The notes beneath the pieces were generated by a model. It saw only the letters and a list, made by a program, of their open reading frames with translations. It ran no database searches and was not told where the DNA came from. Below, one piece after another: positions 25,475-33,192 of a DNA stretch of 49,032 nt. Made by a program: the position numbers and the translations under genes. The DNA is from Streptomyces lycii (GTDB lineage Bacteria; Actinomycetota; Actinomycetes; Streptomycetales; Streptomycetaceae). The stretch's first letter is position 1, and each line of letters begins with the position of its first letter. Location: NCBI RefSeq assembly GCF_009735685.1, contig NZ_WHPN01000403.1, positions 1 through 49,032 of the forward strand, read 5' to 3'.

Positions 25475-27718
25475 GTGACCTCAGCAACCTCCTCCCCGCT
25501 CTTCCCGCGGCCCCCGGGCGCGTCGCACTTCCCGGCCGTGCCGGACAGCGCCGACGCCGTCCTCGAAGGTCTCGACCCCGAGCAGCGCGAGGTCGCCACC
25601 ACCCTGCACGGGCCGGTGTGCGTGCTGGCCGGCGCGGGGACGGGCAAGACCCGTGCCATCACCCACCGCATCGCGTACGGCGTCCGGGCCGGTATCCTCC
25701 AGCCGAGTTCGGTCCTCGCTGTGACGTTCACCAACCGCGCCGCGGGCGAGCTCCGCGGCCGGCTGCGGCAGCTCGGCGCGGCCGGGGTCCAGGCGCGCAC
25801 CTTCCACTCCGCCGCGCTGCGCCAGCTCCAGTATTTCTGGCCCAGGGCGGTCGGCGGCACCCCGCTGCCGGAGCTGCTGGAGCGCAAACCACCGCTGGTG
25901 GCCGAGGCCGCCGGAGCCCACGGCTTCCGCCTGGACCGGAACGAGTTGCGGGACGTGTCCGGCGAGATCGAATGGGCGAAGGTCACCCAGACCATCCCGG
26001 AGCAGTATCCGCTGATGGCCGCCAAGGCCGCCCGGGAAACCCCGCGCGACCCCGCCGAGATCGCCCGCGTCTACGAGTCGTACGAACGGCTGAAGCATGA
26101 GCGCGGCCTGATCGACTTCGAGGACGTGCTGCTGCTCACCGTCGGAGTGCTCCAGAGCCACAGCGCGACAGCCGACGAGGTCCGCTCCCAGTACCGCCAT
26201 TTCGTGGTCGACGAGTACCAGGACGTCAACCCCCTCCAGCAGCGCCTGCTGGACCTGTGGCTCGGCGACCGGGACAGCCTCTGCGTCGTCGGTGACGCCA
26301 GCCAGACGATCTATTCCTTCACCGGAGCCACCCCGGACTATCTGCTGGGGTTCCGCAACCGTCACCCCGGAGCGACGGTCGTGAAGCTGGTGCGGGACTA
26401 CCGGTCCACCCCGCAGGTGGTGAGGCTCGCCAACGACCTGCTGGCGCAGGCCCGCGGCCGCACCGCCGAACACCGGCTGGAGCTGCAGTCCCAGCGCGAC
26501 CCCGGCCCCGCCCCGGACTTCACCGAGTACGGGGACGAGGTCGCCGAGGCCGAGGGCACGGCCCGCCGCGTCCGGCAGCTCATCGACTCCGGCACACCGG
26601 CGAGCGAGATCGCCGTGCTCTACCGCGTCAACGCCCAGTCCGCCGCGTACGAGCAGGCCTTTGCCCACCAGGGCGTGCCCTACCAGCTGCGGGGCGCCGA
26701 GCGCTTCTTCGACCGCCCCGAGGTGAAGAGCGCGTGGCTGCTGCTGCGCGGCGCCGCGCACTCGGGCGGGTCCGCCGACCCGGAGCTGGAGCGTCTCGAC
26801 ATCCCGGGCACGGTGCGCCATCTGCTCCGCACCCAGCGGGGCTGGGAGGACCGGCCCCCGGCCGGCTCGGGCGCGACGCGCGACCAGTGGGAGTCGCTGG
26901 CGGCGCTGGTGCGGCTGGCGGAGGACTTCGCGCGGGCCCGTCCGGACGCGCGGCTGGCGGATCTGGTGGCGGAGATCAGGGAGCGCGCCGAGGCCCGGCA
27001 CGCCCCCACGGTCGAGGGCGTCACCCTGGCCTCGCTGCACGCCGCCAAGGGCCTGGAGTGGGACGCGGTGTTCCTGGTCGGCCTGACCGAGGGCATGATG
27101 CCGATCATCTACGCGGAGACGGACGAGCAGATCGAGGAGGAGCGCCGGCTGCTCTATGTCGGCGTCACCCGCGCCCGCGCCCTGCTCACCCTGTCCTGGG
27201 CCCTCTCCCGGACCCCCGGCGGGCGCCCGAACCGCACGCCCAGCCGCTTCCTCGACGGCCTGCGGCCGGGCTCGGGCCGCCGGGCGGCCGCCGGGCCGGC
27301 CCTCGCGGACGGCGGCTCCGGAGTGACCCGGGGGGAGCCGCGGCGGCCGGCCGGCGGCGGTTCCCGGCGGCGCGTCTCGGTGCGGTGCCGGGTCTGCGGA
27401 CGGACGCTGACGGACGCCGGTGAGATGAAGCTGATGCGGTGCGAGGACTGTCCGTCCGAGCTGGACGAGGGGCTCTACCAACGCCTCCGGGACTGGCGCG
27501 CCGCACGGGCCAGGGAACTGCGCCAGCCGGAGTACTGCGTGTTCACCGACAAGACCTTGCTCGCGATCGCGGAGACCGTGCCCGGCAGCCCGCCGGAGCT
27601 TGCCGCCATTCCCGGCGTGATCCGGCGCAAGCTCGACCGCTACGGGGAGGACGTGCTGGCGCTCTGCGCGGGCGGAGATCCGCCGGAACCGGCCGCCGGA
27701 GAGCCGTTCGGGGACTGA
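25475..27718 (+). CDS. uvrD2: ATP-dependent DNA helicase UvrD2
   Basis: A 747-residue superfamily 1A 3'-5' helicase of the actinobacterial UvrD2 type. Seen: Walker A AGAGTGKTR (52-60), VTFTNRAAGELRGRL, motif II VVDEYQDVNPLQ, GDASQTIYSFTGA, LASLHAAKGLEWDAV and the YVGVTRARALLTLSWA motif VI. After the motor come four cysteines, Cys638/641 and Cys656/659 (CRVC...CEDC), and an HRDC domain at about 668-735. This tetracysteine-plus-HRDC tail is what distinguishes UvrD2 from UvrD1/PcrA. The start is GTG 25475, preferred to GTG 25454 because CAGCAT ends 6 nt upstream. In mycobacteria UvrD2 is essential, though largely independent of its helicase activity. Transcription stops before the wblC promoter. 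Confidence 0.9.
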   Translation: MTSATSSPLFPRPPGASHFPAVPDSADAVLEGLDPEQREVATTLHGPVCVLAGAGTGKTRAITHRIAYGVRAGILQPSSVLAVTFTNRAAGELRGRLRQLGAAGVQARTFHSAALRQLQYFWPRAVGGTPLPELLERKPPLVAEAAGAHGFRLDRNELRDVSGEIEWAKVTQTIPEQYPLMAAKAARETPRDPAEIARVYESYERLKHERGLIDFEDVLLLTVGVLQSHSATADEVRSQYRHFVVDEYQDVNPLQQRLLDLWLGDRDSLCVVGDASQTIYSFTGATPDYLLGFRNRHPGATVVKLVRDYRSTPQVVRLANDLLAQARGRTAEHRLELQSQRDPGPAPDFTEYGDEVAEAEGTARRVRQLIDSGTPASEIAVLYRVNAQSAAYEQAFAHQGVPYQLRGAERFFDRPEVKSAWLLLRGAAHSGGSADPELERLDIPGTVRHLLRTQRGWEDRPPAGSGATRDQWESLAALVRLAEDFARARPDARLADLVAEIRERAEARHAPTVEGVTLASLHAAKGLEWDAVFLVGLTEGMMPIIYAETDEQIEEERRLLYVGVTRARALLTLSWALSRTPGGRPNRTPSRFLDGLRPGSGRRAAAGPALADGGSGVTRGEPRRPAGGGSRRRVSVRCRVCGRTLTDAGEMKLMRCEDCPSELDEGLYQRLRDWRAARARELRQPEYCVFTDKTLLAIAETVPGSPPELAAIPGVIRRKLDRYGEDVLALCAGGDPPEPAAGEPFGD

Positions 27719-27731
27719 TCCGAAGTCGTCG

Positions 27732-27771
27732 CAAAAATAGTTTGCGCATGCCGCCGGATTCCCCATAGGTT
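27732..27771 (+). promoter_or_regulatory. wblC promoter with AT-rich WblC/WhiB7 box
   Basis: TTGCGC (27742-27747) and TAGGTT (27766-27771) are separated by 18 bp. CAAAAATAGT (27732-27741), a conspicuous AT-rich patch in very GC-rich DNA, abuts the -35. WhiB7/WblC activates its own promoter by placing its AT-hook on an AT-rich patch directly upstream of the -35. The predicted start is near 27778. A bulged hairpin with a TTTTT loop (27788-27807) opens the transcript. Confidence 0.7.
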
Positions 27772-27890
27772 CTCTATCACGGACCTGACGGGGTCTTTTT
27801 GACCCGTGAGTTCCGTGCTCTACTTGTACGAACGTGCACGACGGACTGGTTTCACCCAGTCCCCCGAGACGCCGAGAGGAGGCGAGTCCC

Positions 27891-28211
27891 ATGACCAACA
27901 TCACCAAAGTGACCGGCCGTGAGGTCGTCGTCTCCTGCCTGTCCGGCGTCTCCGTGCTCCGTGGCACCGGCGTGTCCGGCGCTGCCGAAGCACGGCTCGC
28001 CGAGCGAGGTCTGCTCGCGGGCGCTGAGCGACCGAAGGCACCGGCGGCAGTAGTGGCGGCAGAGGCATCGGCCTATGTCGTTGCGGCCAAGGGTGCCGAC
28101 CTCCAGCAGACGTGGACCGGTGGCAATTTTGCCGGCGGCGCGATGTCTGCGGCCGAGCACCTCACGATTCGGGCCTTCCGCGGCCTTGAACCCTGGAGAG
28201 ATCCAGCCTGA
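27891..28211 (+). CDS. Upstream ORF in the wblC leader (106 codons)
   Basis: A 106-residue ORF with a strong AGAGGAGG site before ATG 27891. It lies about 110 nt after the predicted wblC transcription start and 134 nt before the wblC start. The product is Ala/Val-rich, soluble, and matches no domain I know. Its last codons (around AFRGLEPW) contain the antiterminator arm 28176-28185, and its stop (28209-28211) falls in a small hairpin just ahead of the terminator. This suggests that its translation, rather than its product, controls wblC. Leader ORFs for WhiB7 are known and usually shorter, so a function for the protein itself remains possible. Confidence 0.65.
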   Translation: MTNITKVTGREVVVSCLSGVSVLRGTGVSGAAEARLAERGLLAGAERPKAPAAVVAAEASAYVVAAKGADLQQTWTGGNFAGGAMSAAEHLTIRAFRGLEPWRDPA

Positions 28212-28278
28212 TCGCAAGATCAGGTCGGCACCTTCCAGGGCCGCGGAACCCGAACCGGGATCCGCGGCCCTTTTCGTT
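28176..28278 (+). promoter_or_regulatory. wblC transcription attenuator (antiterminator/terminator)
   Basis: Terminator: arms 28238-28247 and 28261-28270 (GGGCCGCGGA/TCCGCGGCCC) pair perfectly, extended by CCCG/CGGG inside, and TTTTCGTT follows. Antiterminator: TTCCGCGGCC at 28176-28185, inside the last codons of the upstream ORF, pairs perfectly with 28239-28248, the 5' arm of the terminator, and can extend by three weaker pairs. A third hairpin CCTGATC-GCAA-GATCAGG (28207-28224) holds the ORF stop codon. Ribosomes reaching the stop would mask 28176-28185 and allow termination. Ribosomes stalled earlier would leave it free and allow read-through into wblC. Confidence 0.75.
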
Positions 28279-28345
28279 GCCTCCAGCGGCACCGACAACA
28301 AGAACCCGGCCCACCAGGCCGGCCGACACGAGGAAGACACCGACT

Positions 28346-28711
28346 GTGCCCAGCCCAGCACACGCCCCGTCCCTCTCGCAGAACCCTGCGAGCCCCCCGC
28401 CCGGCCCTACGGAGGACTCCTTGACCCAGCCCATCCAGCTGACCGCGCTCGACGACGAGATCGAGCGCCTCGGCGAGCTCGTGCCCTGCCGCAGCTACGA
28501 CCCGGAAGTCTTCTTCGCCGAGTCCCCCGCGGACGTCGAGTACGCGAAGTCCCTCTGCCAGACCTGCCCGCTGCGGGAGGCCTGCCTCGCCGGTGCCAAG
28601 GACCGGCGTGAGCCGTGGGGCGTCTGGGGCGGTGAGCTCTTCGTCCAGGGAGTGGTCGTGCCCAGGAAGCGGCCGCGTGGCCGCCCGCGCAAGAACCCGG
28701 TCGCGGCATGA
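28346..28711 (+). CDS. wblC: WhiB-family regulator WblC (WhiB7 type)
   Basis: A 121-residue iron-sulfur transcription factor that partners with the housekeeping sigma factor to induce intrinsic resistance to ribosome-targeting antibiotics. Seen: four cluster cysteines Cys48, Cys71, Cys74 and Cys80 (C-x22-C-x2-C-x5-C), the GVWGG turn at 92-96, and the C-terminal AT-hook RGRPRK at 111-116, which marks the WblC/WhiB7 subclass. GTG 28346 (AGGAAG upstream) is chosen because the HAPS and TEDS N-terminal segment resembles what I recall of other Streptomyces WblC. TTG 28421, with GGAGG 6 nt upstream, is a real alternative giving 96 residues. The preceding leader carries an attenuator. The next gene overlaps by ATGA. 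Confidence 0.92.
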   Translation: MPSPAHAPSLSQNPASPPPGPTEDSLTQPIQLTALDDEIERLGELVPCRSYDPEVFFAESPADVEYAKSLCQTCPLREACLAGAKDRREPWGVWGGELFVQGVVVPRKRPRGRPRKNPVAA

Positions 28712-29034
28712 ACACCACCGGAACGATCGACCGCCCGCACACGCACGACCCCCAGAAGCAGGTCCCGACGATGAAGCCGCCCGCCGACGAGCCGTCCGCA
28801 CAGCGCACAGCAGCCCGCACCACGTCCGGTGCCATCGACACACGTGAGAACAGGAACCGCGAGATGCAACTCATTCCAGAAGCCATGGCTCGTGCTCATA
28901 TGCACGAGCGCATGCAGGAGGCCGAGTCCGAACGCAGAGCCGCCCATGTGGCCGCTGCCCGCCGGATGCAGCGACGCGCGGAGCGCGCCTCGCTGCGGGC
29001 CCGCCGCGCGCTGGCCATGGCCGTCATGCAGTGA
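28708..29034 (+). CDS. Small basic helical protein co-translated with wblC
   Basis: A 108-residue protein whose ATG overlaps the wblC stop (ATGA at 28708-28711), so it is probably translated from the same mRNA. The first ~50 residues are polar and likely disordered. From IPEAMARAHMHERMQ onward it is a continuous charged helix rich in Arg, Ala and Met (ERRAAHVAAARRMQRRAE). No domain or membrane segment is seen. A second start at ATG 28864 would give a 56-residue protein with only the helix. I recall a similar small gene after wblC in other Streptomyces. The function is unknown; co-regulation with the antibiotic response is inference. A terminator follows. Confidence 0.7.
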   Translation: MNTTGTIDRPHTHDPQKQVPTMKPPADEPSAQRTAARTTSGAIDTRENRNREMQLIPEAMARAHMHERMQEAESERRAAHVAAARRMQRRAERASLRARRALAMAVMQ

Positions 29035-29118
29035 CGTCCGTACCAGCGGACCAACCGACATGCGAAGCGACAACTGAACAGCGGAACCACAACTGAAAAC
29101 GAGCACCACTGAACGACC

Positions 29119-29146
29119 GGGGCCGGGCCTTTCGAGGCCCGGCCCC
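29119..29146. terminator. Hairpin closing the wblC transcript
   Basis: Arms 29119-29130 and 29135-29146 (GGGGCCGGGCCT/AGGCCCGGCCCC) are perfect 12-bp complements with a TTCG tetraloop. It lies 85 nt after the helical-protein stop. Confidence 0.85.
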
Positions 29147-29155
29147 TGCCGCTTG

Positions 29156-29275
29156 GCCGCACCGCGCCGTGCCGCGTCGTGCCGCACCGCGCCGTGCCGC
29201 GTCGTGCCGTGCCGCACAGTGCCGCGCCGTGCCGCACAGTGCCGCGCCGCGCCGTGCCGCGGCACGGCACGCGGA
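29156..29275. repeat. 25-bp and 20-bp GCCG-type tandem repeats
   Basis: A 25-bp unit (beginning GCCGCACCGCGCCGTGCCGC) occurs twice at 29156-29180 and 29181-29205. Then a 20-bp unit (GCCGCACAGTGCCGCGCCGT) occurs about twice. All derive from a GCCGNNCNGT-like motif. The gap 29035-29557 contains this array and the wblC terminator but no supported gene; open frames through it read as Arg/His/Ala ladders. Confidence 0.8.
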
Positions 29276-29557
29276 GCCCATACGTCCCCGAAGCCCCGGG
29301 CCGGTGCCCGCACGTGCGGGCGGGTGCCCCTGCCCGCTTTCCCGCGCACACGGCCGGTCGGCCGCCAGGTGCGGCGCGGATGCGGGCCGACGGCCGCGCG
29401 TGCGGCCTGGTGTCGCGCTGCGCGGCCGGTGCGCCACGCTGTGCCGAGGTCTTCGACCCTGCCCCGCCGAGCCGCCCCGGCGCCGGAACCGCGGCACGCC
29501 GTCGATGCCGTTTCGGGCAGACCGAACAGCTCCGGCGGCGGCTCCGGCGGCGCTCGC

Positions 29558-31039
29558 TCAGGCCTCCGCGGCTCGTTCGGACTTCTCCTCCGCCGGGGAT
29601 TCCTCCGCCGGGGATTCCTCCACCGCCATGGACTCCTTCGGCAGGGATTCCTCGGGGTGAGGGCTCGTCAGGCTTTCCGCCTCCCGGGGCCCGGGCACCT
29701 CGCCGTCCGCGAACCCGGGCAGCCACCTGTCGAGTTCGTCCCGCATCCGGACCGTCGCCCCGAGCTGGCAGAGCACCCCGATCGTGCTCAGCGTGACCCG
29801 GTGTATCAGGAGATAGGCGGGCGGAACGTTGAGCTGGCGCCCCAACTGGTGGGCGGGGGACCGCGGATCCGCGATCCGGGCCGCCTGGTGCCGCATCCAG
29901 TCCCGGGTGAAGGTGAACTCCGCCACCCCCGCCGGCTCGATGATCGGCAGCAGATAGTCGAGCACCGCCGCCGGGTCCAGCTCGATGGACGGTTTGACGA
30001 AGCCCTCTTCGCACAGCATCGCGTGGACCCGCTCCCCGTCACCGTCGAGCGCCATGCGCAGAGCGATCCCGATCAGCGGCGGCAGCCCGTCCGGCAGCCG
30101 GTCGACCGTGCCGAAGTCGAGGACACCCAGCCGCCACGGAGCCGGGCCGTCACCGGTGGGGTCTCCCGGCAGCAGCCGGAAGTTGCCGGGGTGGGGGTCG
30201 GCATGGAGCAGCCCGGTCCGGGCCGGTCCCGAGAAGAGAAAACGGGTGAGCAGCTGACCGGCCCGGTCGCGCTCCTCCGCAGTGCCGTCCGCTATCACCT
30301 CGGACAGCGGAATCCCGTCCATCCACTCCGTGACCAGCACCTGGTCGCTCTGGTGCACCACTTCGGGCACCACGACGTCCGGGTCGGCGGAGAACTCCGC
30401 CGCGTGGTCCCGCTGGGCCTGCGCCTCCAGGGAGTAGTCCAGCTCCTCGGACACCCGGTCGCGCAGCTCCGCGATGAGCGGCTTGATGTCCAGGCCCGGG
30501 ATCAGCGGTCCCAGCAACCGGGCGAACCGTCCCAGCTGGGCGAGATCGGAGAGCAGCGCGTCACCCGCGCCCGGGTACTGCACCTTGACGGCGACCTCGC
30601 GTCCGTCGTGCCACACCGCCCGGTGGACCTGCCCGATGGAGGCCGCGGCGGAGGGCTTGTCCTGGAACTCCTCGAAGAGATCGCGCCAGTCGGCACCGAG
30701 CCGCTCCTCCAGCACCGAGTGCACGGTGCGGGCGGGCATCGGGGGCGCCGCCTCCTGGAGCTTGGTGAGAGCGGCGCGATACGGACCCGCTATCTCCTCG
30801 GGCAGCGCCGACTCGAAGACGGACAGGGCCTGGCCGAACTTCATGGCCCCGCCCTTCAGCTCGCCGAGCACCTTGAACAGCTGCTCGGCGGTGCGCTGCT
30901 GGAGCTCCCGGCCGACGATCTCCGCCGACCGCCCGCCGATCCGCTTGCCGAGGCCCCAGGTGGCCCGGCCGGCGAAGCCCAGTGGCAGCGCGGCCAGCTT
31001 GGCGGTGCGGGTGACCGCCTTGCGGGGAAGATCAGACAT
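29558..31039 (-). CDS. ABC1/UbiB-family atypical kinase-like protein
   Basis: A 493-residue ABC1 (AarF/UbiB/ADCK) protein. Seen: the KxGQ motif as MKFGQ (about 66-70), the Ala-rich loop AAASIGQVHRA (131-141) that replaces the glycine loop, invariant Lys152 in VAVKVQYPG, the catalytic HADPHPGNF segment and the metal-binding DFGTVDR. Members elsewhere support ubiquinone synthesis or lipid homeostasis. Streptomyces uses menaquinone, so the substrate here is open. ATG 31039 has GGAGGGG upstream and overlaps the end of the ThiF-like gene by 8 nt, so the two are coupled. The C-terminal 40 residues are Glu/Ser/Pro-rich (ESPAEESPAEEK). No strong membrane anchor is visible. Confidence 0.85.
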   Translation of the reverse strand: MSDLPRKAVTRTAKLAALPLGFAGRATWGLGKRIGGRSAEIVGRELQQRTAEQLFKVLGELKGGAMKFGQALSVFESALPEEIAGPYRAALTKLQEAAPPMPARTVHSVLEERLGADWRDLFEEFQDKPSAAASIGQVHRAVWHDGREVAVKVQYPGAGDALLSDLAQLGRFARLLGPLIPGLDIKPLIAELRDRVSEELDYSLEAQAQRDHAAEFSADPDVVVPEVVHQSDQVLVTEWMDGIPLSEVIADGTAEERDRAGQLLTRFLFSGPARTGLLHADPHPGNFRLLPGDPTGDGPAPWRLGVLDFGTVDRLPDGLPPLIGIALRMALDGDGERVHAMLCEEGFVKPSIELDPAAVLDYLLPIIEPAGVAEFTFTRDWMRHQAARIADPRSPAHQLGRQLNVPPAYLLIHRVTLSTIGVLCQLGATVRMRDELDRWLPGFADGEVPGPREAESLTSPHPEESLPKESMAVEESPAEESPAEEKSERAAEA

Positions 31040-32261
31040 GCGCCCCTCCAACTCCACTGCGCTCTTCCGGAGGGCTGCTACCCGCCACACCGGCTCCCAG
31101 ACCGGCACCGACCGGCCCGTCTCGCGGCGGGACCCCGCCGTCCCAGGAGTATGGCCGCTCGGCTGCCCCCGCCGCACCGCACCCGCATTCCGGATGGGGA
31201 GGAACCGGCTGCGCCTCCCACGCCAGGTCCGGCAGGGTGAACTCCAGCCGGGCGCCCGCGGACACCGGCGGCCTCCCGTCGAGGAAGGACAGCGCATGGG
31301 CCGCGGCCAGCCCGGCGACCACCGTGGCCAGCGCGATGTCGCAGGCGGGTACGGCCGCCGGACCGGAGCCGGAGCGCCACTGGGCGAGCAGGCGCGGTCT
31401 CCCGGGATCCTGCTCGGCCCGCAGCTCCTGCACACACCCGGCACAGGCCGACTCTCCCGGCAGCACGAGCGGCCCCACCACACCCGTGCCCTCCAGCACC
31501 CCGGCGTAGAGGTGCGGGATGCCGGCGGACAGCAGGGGCTCGGCCACGGCCGGATCGGGGGCGTGCGCCGCGAGCCCGTCGCGCGGGGCGAGCACCGTGA
31601 GCGCCAGCCCGCCCTCGGGGTCCCGCGCCTCCGGGCCGGCACCGGCTCCGGTCCGTCGGGTGCGGCGCCCCGGCGCGGCCGCGCGGACGGCCTTGCCCGC
31701 GGCGGCGTCCCGCCGCTCGCCGGCGGCCGTCCCGGGCAGTCCACCGGGCCCCGTGTCCCATGGCTCGACGCAGCCGCCGTCCATGACGTCGACCCGGCCC
31801 ACCCCGGCGGCGGACAGCGTCGCTGCGACGGCGCTGCCGACCCGTCCGGCACCGCGCACCTGCACCCGCGCCTCGCCGCGGGCGGCGAGCCGGCGGGCCG
31901 CGGCACCCGGATCCGGGTGCACCAGGGACAAGGAGGCCAGGTCGGGCAGGAGCCGGTCCGGCACGGCGCTGCTGCCCCGCGTCCCGGACGAGCGGCCCCG
32001 ACCGGGTGCCCGGTCGTCCAGCAGCCCGGCCGCCCCGAGCCGCCGCAGCAGCTCGTCCACCCGGTCCTCCCGCAGTCCCAGCCCCGCCGCCTCCTTCCGC
32101 AGCAGCGGCAGCCCGCGGGTGCCGTCGAGCAGCGAGAGGAAGCTGCCGGTCGCGGTGTCCACCGGGCCCAGCACCACGGCATGCGCGGGCGTGGCCCCGA
32201 ACTGCACGGTCCGGCGGTCCCGCCAGCCGCGCCGCAGCGCGGGCTTGATCATCGGATGCAC
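31032..32261 (-). CDS. ThiF/E1-like protein with N-terminal PqqD/RRE-like domain
   Basis: A 409-residue protein. Residues about 10-85 (TVQFGATPAHAVVLGPVDTA, then a LLDGTRGLPLLR helix) look like the winged-helix RiPP-recognition/PqqD-like module found at the N-terminus of azole cyclodehydratases. After it, VQVRGAGRVGSAVAATLSAA forms a ThiF/MoeB-type Rossmann motif, followed by DVMDGGCVEPWD. CAGC and ECGC pairs in the second half may hold zinc. No YcaO domain and no leader-peptide gene are visible nearby. GTG 32261 (VHPMIKP, G-rich site upstream) is preferred; ATG 32252 is possible. It overlaps the ABC1 gene by 8 nt. Substrate adenylation is plausible but unproven, since parts of the E1 ATP site look weak. 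Confidence 0.7.
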   Translation of the reverse strand: MHPMIKPALRRGWRDRRTVQFGATPAHAVVLGPVDTATGSFLSLLDGTRGLPLLRKEAAGLGLREDRVDELLRRLGAAGLLDDRAPGRGRSSGTRGSSAVPDRLLPDLASLSLVHPDPGAAARRLAARGEARVQVRGAGRVGSAVAATLSAAGVGRVDVMDGGCVEPWDTGPGGLPGTAAGERRDAAAGKAVRAAAPGRRTRRTGAGAGPEARDPEGGLALTVLAPRDGLAAHAPDPAVAEPLLSAGIPHLYAGVLEGTGVVGPLVLPGESACAGCVQELRAEQDPGRPRLLAQWRSGSGPAAVPACDIALATVVAGLAAAHALSFLDGRPPVSAGARLEFTLPDLAWEAQPVPPHPECGCGAAGAAERPYSWDGGVPPRDGPVGAGLGAGVAGSSPPEERSGVGGAHV

Positions 32262-32433
32262 GGTGCCCCCCGTCGTTGTCTCTCTTCCCGGTGGGCTCAG
32301 GATGCCCGCCGGCGGGAACGGGCGGTGAAAGTTGTCCACAGGAGGAGGGGAATAGTCATTCAATCGGCTTGGGCTGCGGTGGAGGCACGTGGACGAACCG
32401 TGGAGGGGCGGGACTTCCCCGGGCGTCAGCGGG

Positions 32434-32439
32434 TAACGT
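32434..32439 (+). promoter_or_regulatory. Leaderless -10 box of the YgjP-type metallopeptidase
   Basis: TAACGT ends 6 nt before GTG 32446, and no Shine-Dalgarno is present. The divergent gap to the ThiF-like gene is only 184 bp. Confidence 0.45.
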
Positions 32440-32445
32440 CGTGGC

Positions 32446-33048
32446 GTGTCCGCCGACCCACTGCACCGCGCAGGAAGCAAGCCGTACAGGACGACAGCGC
32501 AGCCCGACCGATCCGGCGGCGAGGCGGCGAGCGCGGTCGAGGTGCGCCGGAGCACCCGGCGGCGGCGCACGGTGTCCGCCTACCGCGAGGGCGACCGCAC
32601 GATCGTGCTGATCCCCGCCCGGATGTCCGAGGACGAGGAACAGCGCTGGGTGAGCGTGATGCTCGACCGGCTCGCGGCGCAGGAGAGCAAACGGATGCTG
32701 GGCGACAGCGAACTCGCCCGGCGCGCCGAGCAGCTCTCCGACCAGTATCTGAGCGGCCGGGCCCGCCCCGTCACCGTCCGCTGGGTCACCAACCAGAACA
32801 CCCGCTGGGGCTCGTGCACCCCCGCCGAGGGCAGCATCCGGCTGTCCCACCGTCTCCAGGGCATGCCCGGGTACGTCCTGGACTACGTGCTGCTCCACGA
32901 GCTCGCCCATCTGCTGGTCCCGGGCCACGGGGCGCGGTTCTGGCAGCTGTTGGAGGCGTATCCGCGCACCGAGCGGGCCCGCGGCTACCTCGAGGGCGTG
33001 GTGGCCGCCGACCGGCTCCCGCACTTCCCCGAGAGCGGCGAGGACTGA
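32446..33048 (+). CDS. YgjP/DUF45-family zinc metallopeptidase
   Basis: A 200-residue M48-like metallopeptidase of the YgjP (SprT-like, DUF45) group. Seen: the family segment NTRWGSCTPAEGSIRLSHRL at about 118-137, the zinc motif HELAH at 151-155 (His151, Glu152, His155) and a downstream His161 in PGHGARFW as the probable third ligand. The first ~35 residues are variable and polar. There is no signal peptide, so it is cytosolic. In other bacteria YgjP is found beside type I restriction systems, but no restriction genes are nearby here. The physiological substrate is unknown. It starts 184 bp from the divergent ThiF-ABC1 pair and ends 144 bp before the TerD-AIM24 operon. Confidence 0.85.
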   Translation: MSADPLHRAGSKPYRTTAQPDRSGGEAASAVEVRRSTRRRRTVSAYREGDRTIVLIPARMSEDEEQRWVSVMLDRLAAQESKRMLGDSELARRAEQLSDQYLSGRARPVTVRWVTNQNTRWGSCTPAEGSIRLSHRLQGMPGYVLDYVLLHELAHLLVPGHGARFWQLLEAYPRTERARGYLEGVVAADRLPHFPESGED

Positions 33049-33140
33049 CCCCCGTCCTCCGGAAGGTCCCCCCGGGCCTCCGCGCAAACCAGTTGCGAAC
33101 CTGTTGCGTACCGCCGTCGCCCGCCGTCGGACCCAGCGGT

Positions 33141-33146
33141 TAGCCT
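33141..33146 (+). promoter_or_regulatory. Candidate -10 box of the TerD-AIM24 operon
   Basis: TTAGCCT (TAGCCT at 33141-33146) matches the hexamer in front of adnB. It would start a transcript near 33153 with a 40-nt leader before ATG 33193. No clear -35 is seen. Confidence 0.4.
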
Positions 33147-33192
33147 GACGCGGCAAAGCACCACGGCTCAGGATGGGGGACGGTCGTTACGT

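Noticed and set aside
27806..27919. A 37-codon ORF from GTG 27806 as the wblC leader peptide
   Set aside because: It lacks a ribosome binding site and ends far from the attenuator. The ORF at 27891 has a strong site and ends next to the terminator.
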